Shown here piece by piece: positions 58,058 to 64,000 of a DNA stretch of 64,000 nucleotides (positions within the stretch are counted from its first letter, which is position 1; each line of letters opens with the position of its first letter). The notes beneath the pieces were generated by a model. It made no database searches. It was given only the letters and a program-made list of their open reading frames with translations, and was not told where the DNA came from. The DNA comes from Pseudomonas mendocina (lineage in GTDB: Bacteria; Pseudomonadota; Gammaproteobacteria; Pseudomonadales; Pseudomonadaceae), in NCBI RefSeq assembly GCF_900636545.1, contig NZ_LR134290.1:1364001-1428000 (forward strand). The letters run 5' to 3'. The translations under genes were made by a program, and so were the position numbers.

Positions 58058-59308
58058 TTACAGAACGCTCAGCGGGTATTCGACGATCAGGCGGAAGTCG
58101 TTCACGTCGCCTTGAGCGTTGTCGCGGTAGAAGGCGTTACGAATACGGAAGGACAGATCCTTGGCCGCACCTTCCTGTATTACGTACTTGGCTTCGATAT
58201 CCAGCTCGCGCTCGGTGTAGCTATCAGCAGCAGTACCGCGGATGTAACGGGTCATAAAACTCAGGCCCGGTACGCCGTAGGACGCCATGTTGATGTCGTA
58301 GCGAGCTTGCCAGGACTTCTCGTCTTCCTGGTTGAAGTCGGAGTACTGAACCGAGTTGGCCAGCCAGATGGTGCCGCCGCCGTCTACACCGTAGTAGTAG
58401 CCGTTATCGCCGCTAGCACGCTGGTGCGCAACGGTGAACGTGTGCGCGCCGAGGCTGTAAGCTGCGGCAAGGCTCCAGATTTTGTTGTCTACATCGCCCG
58501 CCAGTTCCTGGCCATCACCTTTGGTCTTGTAACCGTTCAGGTCGAAGTTCAGCGCCTGGTCTTCGGCCAGCGGCAGGTTGTAGTTCACGTTGACGTAGGT
58601 CTTCTTGAAGAAGTCCTCAACGTCAGAGTGGTGCAGGCCAGCACTCAGGTTGTCGGTGAAGCTGTAGTTAGCACCGAAAATGTTAGCCGACTTGATGGTG
58701 TTGCCACCTTCAGAGAGTGTGTCACGGCCGGTAGCAGTCTGGCTGCTCATAGCGGTGAAACGACCTGCGCTCAGTTCGAGACCTTCGATTTCGTTGCTGA
58801 CCAGGTAAGTACCGGTAGCGACTTCCGGCAGGATGCGGCTGTCGTCAGTGGAGAACACCGGGCTTGCTACGAATTGGCTGCCGTATTTCAGAACGGTGTC
58901 AGAGATGCGGAGTTTGACAGCACCGCCTACTTCGGTCTGAGTGTCGTCACCGCGACCGTCGCCTGTCTGAGCGAACTGGCCAGTGCCGTAACGGCCACGG
59001 CCGCTGTCGATCTTGATGCTGCTCAGGGAGTGAGCGTCGAAGCCAACACCTACGGTGCCTTGGGTAAAGCCAGATTCGTACAGCAGGCGGATGCCCAGGC
59101 CGGTTTCTTCACGGTAGCCTTTGTTGCCAGTGCCAGCAGTGTTCGGGCCGTTACGGAAGTCGCGGTTCATGTACAGAACGCGGTTGAAGATGTTGAAGCT
59201 GCTGTCTTCGATAAAGCCATTCGACTCGGACTGGCTCGACGCCACGGCCATTTGGCTGGTGCCCGCGGCTACTGCCAGGGCGATTACGCTCCACTTCATC
59301 ACTTGCAT
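58058..59308 (-). CDS. OprD family outer-membrane porin
   Basis: This 416-residue 18-stranded substrate-specific channel has a signal peptide (about 1-23, MQVMKWSVIALAVAAGTSQMAVA) and the OprD N-terminal sequence GFIEDSSFNIFNRVLYMNRDFRNG. It has the family-typical RYIRGTAADSYTERELDIEAKYVIQEG and ends in a beta strand. Located where oprD is in P. aeruginosa (PA0958), but it may be an ortholog or another OccD/OccK-type member; basic amino acids or carboxylates are possible substrates. Confidence 0.9.
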   Translation of the reverse strand: MQVMKWSVIALAVAAGTSQMAVASSQSESNGFIEDSSFNIFNRVLYMNRDFRNGPNTAGTGNKGYREETGLGIRLLYESGFTQGTVGVGFDAHSLSSIKIDSGRGRYGTGQFAQTGDGRGDDTQTEVGGAVKLRISDTVLKYGSQFVASPVFSTDDSRILPEVATGTYLVSNEIEGLELSAGRFTAMSSQTATGRDTLSEGGNTIKSANIFGANYSFTDNLSAGLHHSDVEDFFKKTYVNVNYNLPLAEDQALNFDLNGYKTKGDGQELAGDVDNKIWSLAAAYSLGAHTFTVAHQRASGDNGYYYGVDGGGTIWLANSVQYSDFNQEDEKSWQARYDINMASYGVPGLSFMTRYIRGTAADSYTERELDIEAKYVIQEGAAKDLSFRIRNAFYRDNAQGDVNDFRLIVEYPLSVL

Positions 59309-59953
59309 CGTGATTGCTCCTTGGGTTTAGAAGAGTTGCGCTGCCCACTGTTTTTTTATATGGGCGGCTCTTTCTTTTTGTGTCGGCGCTAACTTATAGC
59401 ACGCAGCCAATGTTGGCGATAGTTGCAGTCTATTCATTGCGGCTTCGTTCATGCTGGTGTCGCATCGCGTGAGGGAGAATGTCGCAAATCTATAGCTCTG
59501 CACTTGCGTTTCGTTGCACCAACCTTTCCGCGGCTCTGGGGTGCCTGGGACCGCTGTTATTGATCGACTGCACGGCTTGCCGGGCATTGCTCACACAGAT
59601 AGCAAAAGTCATGCTCAAAATCTGTTTCTCACGCTAAAACCTTGATTCTTCGGCGCAGAATCGATTGCGGAACGGCGTCAATGCTGCTCTGGGCGCGGGT
59701 TTGCGATGATGATGTGGGTGCGCGGCGCAAGTGTCTGGGACGCGTCGTTAGCAGGCTGACTGCCGCTTCTGCGGTAACGCTCGGTGCGCTCTATTACGGG
59801 AAGAAACAAAATGGTGCACGCCTGCGGTGCGCATGCGCCAGGCCTGCTTTGGGTTGGTGCGCGGTCGTTGGGTGAATTGTCCGCTGAGCCCGCGTATGCT
59901 GCGCGCCATCGTGTCGGCCATCGCGGCCCACTACGCATTAAAGGAGGAGAGCG
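59309..59953. other. Intergenic region between the OprD porin and HIT genes
   Basis: This 645-base region holds the OprD promoter, with a CTATAAG -10-like hexamer around 59390-59400 on the minus strand, and the HIT promoter. No ORF looks convincing; a 77-codon plus-strand frame at 59642 lacks family character. I see no hairpin or repeat worth naming. Confidence 0.5.
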
Positions 59954-60385
59954 ATGTTCACCCTGGATTCACGGCTGCAGCAGGATTGCCTGCTGGTCGG
60001 GGATTTTCCCCTCTGCCACTTGCTGATGATGAATGATGCCAGCTACCCCTGGTTCATTCTCGTACCCCGACGTGAAGAGGTCAGTGAACTGTTCCAGCTT
60101 GACGCGGCTGACCAGCGCCAACTCTGGCATGAAACCACGTTGCTGGCTGAAACCCTCAAGGACACCTTTGCAGCCGACAAGATGAACGTGGCCACGCTTG
60201 GCAATGTAGTCAGTCAGCTGCATATGCATGTGATCGTACGTCGTCGTGGTGATATCGCCTGGCCCGCGCCGGTCTGGGGTCGCCATCCAGCCCAGCCTTA
60301 TTCAGGCGAGCAGGTAGGCCAGATCATCGACAAGCTGCGTCTGGTACTGACCGAGGATTTCCAGTTTGCCGGAGACTTCGCATGA
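59954..60385 (+). CDS. HIT family protein
   Basis: This 143-residue histidine-triad nucleotide-binding protein has the motif [10 protein letters not shown] (Q88, H90, H92), in which the first His of the usual triad is replaced by Gln. AAAGGAGGAG precedes ATG 59954. Likely hydrolyses nucleotide derivatives; the substrate is unknown. It overlaps slyX by four bases. Confidence 0.88.
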   Translation: MFTLDSRLQQDCLLVGDFPLCHLLMMNDASYPWFILVPRREEVSELFQLDAADQRQLWHETTLLAETLKDTFAADKMNVATLGNVVSQLHMHVIVRRRGDIAWPAPVWGRHPAQPYSGEQVGQIIDKLRLVLTEDFQFAGDFA

Positions 60386-60588
60386 GCCTTGAGGCGCGGA
60401 TCATGGAGCTGGAAAGCCGCCTGGCTTTTCAGGATGACACCATTCAGGCGTTGAGCGACGAATTGCTCGAGCAGAGCCGACGTATCGAGCGTTTGCAGTT
60501 GCAATTGACTTCTCTGGCGCGGCGCCAGGAAGAGCTGAACGGGCTGGCAGGGATTGCCGAAGACGAAGCACCGCCGCCGCACTACTGA
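60382..60588 (+). CDS. slyX: SlyX family protein
   Basis: This 68-residue coiled-coil protein ([39 protein letters not shown]) has the C-terminal ppphy tail (PPPHY) typical of SlyX. It overlaps the HIT gene (ATGA). Function is unknown. Confidence 0.92.
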   Translation: MSLEARIMELESRLAFQDDTIQALSDELLEQSRRIERLQLQLTSLARRQEELNGLAGIAEDEAPPPHY

Positions 60589-60590
60589 TA

Positions 60591-60624
60591 TGAAAAAGCC
60601 CGGTTTCCCCGGGCTTTTCTTTGT
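60591..60624 (+). terminator. Terminator after slyX
   Basis: AAAAAGCCCGG (60594-60604) and CCGGGCTTTTCTTT flank a short loop. It also serves the convergent cold-shock gene on the minus strand. Confidence 0.88.
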
Positions 60625-60631
60625 GTGCCGT

Positions 60632-61246
60632 TCAGCGCCGTGAAGGCGCCGCAGCGATCACATCTTCGGCCTGCAGGCCTTTGTCGCGCTGCATGACCGA
60701 GAACTCCACGCGTTGGCCTTCGATCAAGACGCGATGACCTTCGCCGCGAATGGCGCGAAAGTGCACGAAGATGTCCTCGCCCGAGTCACGGGAAATGAAA
60801 CCGAACCCCTTGGACGTGTTGAACCACTTGACCGTCCCGGTTTCTCGGTCTTCCTGGGGGGCGCTGGAGCTAGGTTGTGCGAAAGGCTGTTGTTCCCGGG
60901 CGCGCGGCTGCACGTTCAGTTGGGCCGCAAGGCTTAGTGCCACGGCGACAACTACGGTCAGCAATGGCAGCCAGATGGCCGGTTGGCCACCGATGTTAGG
61001 TAGCGGTGCGAGCAAAATCAGAGCCTGGACCACGGCGGCCAGGATCAGCAGGGCAGAGGACAGCCCCAGCAGTTGCTGGCGTGCAGCAGGCAGGCTCGGT
61101 TGTTGTGCGGCGACAAGCAGGTTTATCAGACCAGTCAGAGCCAGGTAAACAGCATCCGGGGTGGTCAGGAAGGAAGTGGAAATACCGGGGACGGCGGACA
61201 GCAGCAGGGCGGCAAACCCTGTCACGAGATGGGCAATCTTAAACAT
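60632..61246 (-). CDS. Membrane protein with C-terminal cold-shock domain
   Basis: This 204-residue protein begins with about four hydrophobic helices (residues 6-22, 30-46, 60-82, 92-110), then a polar linker, then a cold-shock domain (about 135-200: [31 protein letters not shown]). The domain has RNP1 (KGFGFI) and RNP2 (DIFVHF). Most cold-shock proteins are about 70 residues and soluble, so this places a nucleic-acid-binding domain at the membrane. ATG 61246 is likely; a GTG at 61261 is possible. Positional match to PA0961. Confidence 0.85.
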   Translation of the reverse strand: MFKIAHLVTGFAALLLSAVPGISTSFLTTPDAVYLALTGLINLLVAAQQPSLPAARQQLLGLSSALLILAAVVQALILLAPLPNIGGQPAIWLPLLTVVVAVALSLAAQLNVQPRAREQQPFAQPSSSAPQEDRETGTVKWFNTSKGFGFISRDSGEDIFVHFRAIRGEGHRVLIEGQRVEFSVMQRDKGLQAEDVIAAAPSRR

Positions 61247-61418
61247 CTTCGATGAACTCACTGATTGAATGATGACTCAAGGTGTTGCGGAGGGAGCGCG
61301 CTTCGCTAGTGGCCAGCTGAACGGCCATGGCGCGCGCCGGTATACAAGGTTAGCGACGCCGCAGGATGGTAACGCGACGCGCGGATCTATTTAACAGCAA
61401 AGGCGGGGGCTTCTCAAA

Positions 61419-62486
61419 TCAAGCGGTTAGCATCTTTTCGCTGGTAATCGGATGTACCTGGTTGCGACCGGCCCGCTTGGCCTGATAGAGCGCGTCATCG
61501 GCGCGGGTCAGCAGCGATTCGAAGGTGTCGTCTTCTTCAGCCATGGCGCAGCCGAAGGAGGCAGTGATGCTGTCGAGAACCTGATCGGTACGGCGCACCT
61601 TGACTCTCAAAGACTGAATCTTGTTGCGCAATTGTTCGGCGAAGTCGAGAGCCTCGTCGAGGTTGGAGCAGTTACGCAACACGACGCAAAACTCTTCGCC
61701 ACCGTAGCGAGCAGCGAAGGCCTCCGGAGGTAGCAAGTCGCGCAACAGTTGCCCGACGTGTTGCAGTACGCGATCACCTAATGGATGGCCGTACTGGTCA
61801 TTGAACTGCTTGAAGTGGTCGATATCCAGAATCACCAGCGCCAGCCCCTGCTGGGAGTCGTTCAGGGCGCGCTCCAGTAGGCGGGTAAAGGCGTGGCGGT
61901 TGAATACGCGGGTCAGGCTGTCGAGCGTCGCTGCCAGGTGCGCGCGCTCCAACTGGCTGCGTAAATGGGTAATTTCCTGTTGCGCGGCGCGTAGGCGATA
62001 GAGAAATTTTTCCTGTTGATCCTGCATCAGTTGAGTGCTTTCCTGCAGTTCGCTGAGCACGCTGGGCAGGTCGTCGATGATGGGCTCCTGCAGGGCGCTG
62101 AGCCCTTGGCTGAGACTCTGCTGATAGTGCTGACTGCCAATCACGCTGCGAGAAACATCGCCTTCGATATCGTCGACCAGCTCGATGACCTGTTGCTGGC
62201 CGGCTCGTGCCTCATCCAGTTCGCCGCGGATGATGTAGTCGCGAAACAACCTGCTGGCGGTTTCCGGTGGGAAAACATCGAAGTCTTCCACCACCTTGTC
62301 CAGGCGGCGGTTGAGTTCTGGCTCGCTGCCTCGGCTGTAGGTGTACCACAGGGCGTAATGCACGGGGTTGGGCGGGATGTCATGGCGCATCATCAAAGGT
62401 ACAGCCTGTTTCAGGAGTTCCGCCGCCTCGCGGGTTTCCTCCGGATACAGTTCGATGATGCTGGGCGGTTTGTTGGCTTGACTCAT
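61419..62486 (-). CDS. Diguanylate cyclase (GGDEF domain)
   Basis: This 355-residue enzyme makes c-di-GMP from GTP. The N-terminal 170 residues are helical and likely sensory or dimerising. The GGDEF domain has DIDHFKQFNDQYGH and the active-site motif GGEEF at 262-266. No RxxD inhibitory site precedes it. No membrane segment is seen, so it is soluble. ATG 62486 (MSQANKP) is preferred. It lies between genes that are neighbours in P. aeruginosa (cold-shock protein and Dps). Confidence 0.9.
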   Translation of the reverse strand: MSQANKPPSIIELYPEETREAAELLKQAVPLMMRHDIPPNPVHYALWYTYSRGSEPELNRRLDKVVEDFDVFPPETASRLFRDYIIRGELDEARAGQQQVIELVDDIEGDVSRSVIGSQHYQQSLSQGLSALQEPIIDDLPSVLSELQESTQLMQDQQEKFLYRLRAAQQEITHLRSQLERAHLAATLDSLTRVFNRHAFTRLLERALNDSQQGLALVILDIDHFKQFNDQYGHPLGDRVLQHVGQLLRDLLPPEAFAARYGGEEFCVVLRNCSNLDEALDFAEQLRNKIQSLRVKVRRTDQVLDSITASFGCAMAEEDDTFESLLTRADDALYQAKRAGRNQVHPITSEKMLTA

Positions 62487-62551
62487 GGATGTCGGCAACT
62501 CAGTGGCGAATGGCCAGAGCATAGATCAGGGCGGGGTGGCCTGCCTAATGA

Positions 62552-62575
62552 AAAGGCCCGGATAACCGGGCCTCT
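62552..62575 (-). terminator. Terminator after the dps-like gene
   Basis: On the minus strand AGGCCCGG pairs with CCGGGCCT around TTAT, followed by TTTT. It lies 8 bases after the stop of the Dps-family gene and upstream of the diguanylate cyclase gene. Confidence 0.85.
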
Positions 62576-62582
62576 GAGCGTC

Positions 62583-63053
62583 TCAGGCAGCAAGCAGGCT
62601 GCGCAGCATCCAGGCGGTTTTTTCATGCACCTGCATGCGCTGGGTCAGCAGATCTGCAGTGGGTTCGTCGCTGACCTTGTCCAGCAGCGGGAAAATGCCG
62701 CGGGCGGTGCGTACCACGGCCTCCTGGCCCTGCACCAATTGCTTGATCATGTCGTCGGCGCTGGGGACGCCTTCTTCTTCCTTGATGGAGGAGAGGCGGG
62801 CATAGGCAGCGTAGGTCCCCGGAGCGGGGAAGCCCAGAGCGCGGATGCGTTCGGCGATAGCGTCAACGGCCAGAGCCAGTTCGGTGTACTGACCTTCGAA
62901 CATCAGGTGCAGCGTGTTGAACATCGGGCCGGTAACGTTCCAGTGGAAGTTATGGGTCTTCAGGTACAGCGTGTAGGTATCGGCAAGCAGGCGCGAAAGG
63001 CCTTCGGCAATGGCGGCGCGATCCTGTTCGGCGATTCCGATATTGATTTCCAT
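62583..63053 (-). CDS. Dps-family ferritin-like DNA protection protein
   Basis: This 156-residue dodecameric ferritin-like protein oxidises and stores iron. The ferroxidase residues are visible in [25 protein letters not shown] and the following acidic helix ([13 protein letters not shown]). AAGGAG precedes ATG 63053 (MEINIG). The short N terminus lacks the Lys-rich DNA-binding tail of E. coli Dps. Positional match to PA0962. Confidence 0.92.
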   Translation of the reverse strand: MEINIGIAEQDRAAIAEGLSRLLADTYTLYLKTHNFHWNVTGPMFNTLHLMFEGQYTELALAVDAIAERIRALGFPAPGTYAAYARLSSIKEEEGVPSADDMIKQLVQGQEAVVRTARGIFPLLDKVSDEPTADLLTQRMQVHEKTAWMLRSLLAA

Positions 63054-63513
63054 GGTTTGTCTCCTTTCAGGTGAGCCCAGGGTTTCTATCCCGCAGTGTT
63101 GGGAAGAGCCTAACACGCAGGACGTCGGGATGATCTTGGCTTATATCAATGAATGCGATGTTTAGAGGCTATCGATAACGCGCGGTTCCTTTTTGACTCA
63201 GAGACCTGGGGGGATTGCTGTGCTGTCGGGATCAAATTCGCCTCTACTGCTTGGCTGCGCATGGCGAGAGTGTTTCGGCAGATCATCGGGAGGTCGCTGG
63301 CACAGGTAAGTCCATGGTCGTTGCAGATGCAGGTGGCGCTGTTGATTGTAGAAGCCATCTGCCGGGCGGCTGCGTCAGGACGATTTACGCTATATAATCC
63401 CGCTCTTTATCGAAGCGCGGTGTGCGGTTGGACGTTCGCCGCGGAGTGGCTCCTGCCCAGGGCGTTGGGGGCTGCCTGACCTATCCAAGACCTTAGAGAA
63501 GCGAAACACGATC
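63054..63513. other. Intergenic region upstream of aspS
   Basis: This 460-base region separates divergent dps-like and aspS genes. It has a TATAAT hexamer at 63393-63398, about 115 bases upstream of the aspS start, and no convincing gene. A 108-codon plus-strand frame at 63153 has no recognisable family. Confidence 0.5.
63393..63398 (+). promoter_or_regulatory. -10 element, likely aspS promoter
   Basis: TATAAT within GCTATATAATCCCG. The upstream GCGTCA at the right distance is a weak -35. A sigma-70 promoter for aspS is likely. Confidence 0.5.
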
Positions 63514-64000
63514 ATGATGCGCAGCCACTATTGCGGCCAACTGAACGAGAGCCTGGATGGCCAGGAAATCACCCTTTGCGGCTGGGTACACCGTCGCCGT
63601 GACCATGGCGGGGTGATCTTCCTCGATATTCGTGATCGTGAAGGTCTGGCTCAGGTGGTGTTCGACCCTGATCGCGCCGAGACCTTCGCCAAGGCCGATC
63701 GCGTGCGCAGCGAATACGTCGTCAAGATCACCGGCAAGGTGCGCCTGCGCCCGGAAGGCGCGCGCAACGCCAATATGGCCAGCGGTGCCATCGAAGTACT
63801 GGGCTATGAGCTGGAAGTGCTCAACGAAGCGGAAACCCCGCCGTTCCCGCTCAACGAATACACCGACGTCGGCGAGGAAACCCGCCTGCGTTATCGCTTC
63901 ATCGACCTGCGTCGCCCTGAGATGGCCGAGAAGCTCAAGCTGCGCTCGCGCATCACCTCGAGCATCCGTCGCTACCTGGACGACAACGGCTTCCTTGATG
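63514..64000 (+). CDS. aspS: Aspartyl-tRNA(Asp/Asn) synthetase, 3' end outside window
   Basis: The first 162 residues are visible. The N-terminal OB-fold anticodon-binding domain ([52 protein letters not shown]) and the start of the catalytic core ([42 protein letters not shown]) match bacterial AspS. In Pseudomonas this enzyme is usually non-discriminating and supplies Asp-tRNA(Asn) for amidation; that is general knowledge, not read from the window. Confidence 0.96.
   Translation, partial: MMRSHYCGQLNESLDGQEITLCGWVHRRRDHGGVIFLDIRDREGLAQVVFDPDRAETFAKADRVRSEYVVKITGKVRLRPEGARNANMASGAIEVLGYELEVLNEAETPPFPLNEYTDVGEETRLRYRFIDLRRPEMAEKLKLRSRITSSIRRYLDDNGFLD

Noticed and set aside
59642..59875. A 77-codon plus-strand frame between the OprD and HIT genes
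   Set aside because: No ribosome site, no recognisable domain, composition like non-coding sequence.
63153..63479. A 108-codon plus-strand frame upstream of aspS
   Set aside because: It overlaps the TATAAT promoter element and has no recognisable family or ribosome site.

Overview
The window is a high-GC, densely coded piece of a Pseudomonas chromosome. Two blocks keep the gene order I remember from P. aeruginosa. Positions 28.7-38.9 kb (apeB, rluA, minEDC, an HtrB-type acyltransferase, patatin, pirin, MlaA, exported hydrolase, DUF2061) resemble PA3237-PA3247. Positions 54.7-64 kb (lipoprotein, proS, thioesterase, OprD porin, HIT, slyX, cold-shock protein, Dps, aspS) resemble PA0955-PA0963. 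Gene content and the intergenic repeat families suggest the P. mendocina/oleovorans lineage, but that placement is an inference. I see no rRNA, tRNA or CRISPR, and no prophage or transposase gene.

Layout: 0-4.1 kb holds an RND efflux pair whose permease is cut by the window edge and broken by a one-base frameshift in a G run. A methyl-accepting chemotaxis protein follows. From 6.1 to 21.2 kb lies the main metabolic island, for hexarates (glucarate, galactarate, L-talarate). It encodes an L-talarate/galactarate dehydratase, a LysR regulator, a TctCBA tripartite transporter, two glucarate dehydratases, KdgD, a GudP-like carrier, GarD, an FAD-linked oxidase and a D-2-hydroxyacid dehydrogenase. 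All four dehydratases are expected to feed 5-dehydro-4-deoxyglucarate to KdgD, giving 2-oxoglutarate semialdehyde; the last dehydrogenase of the route is not in the window. The divergent kdgD/gudD promoter region carries two copies of a candidate operator, GTTGT-N3-ATRAC.

21.3-30.8 kb: a YadGH-like ABC exporter, a lipoprotein cysteine-protease inhibitor (chagasin family) flanked by REP pairs, a Lon-type protease, an AraC regulator with a short leader ORF, an E. coli-type GmhA, ApeB and RluA. 30.9-42.9 kb: minCDE, envelope genes and small conserved proteins, plus two short elements with long terminal inverted repeats, each ending at a stop codon. 43-46.2 kb: an OprP/OprO-like phosphate porin with a Pho-box-like site, next to a pyrophosphatase with a signal peptide, and a COG3146 acyltransferase. 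46.2-52.6 kb: putP behind a long leader with a GntR/FadR-like palindrome, a VF530 protein, a lipoprotein-like hydrolase and a large divergent class A PBP-like protein. 52.8-64 kb: a methyltransferase, VOC and aldo-keto reductase group, then the conserved proS-aspS block interrupted by a diguanylate cyclase gene.

No single locus is clearly a new system. The best leads are the hexarate island with its operators and stem-loops, the terminal-inverted-repeat elements at stop codons, the exported pyrophosphatase beside a phosphate porin, and the membrane-anchored cold-shock protein.
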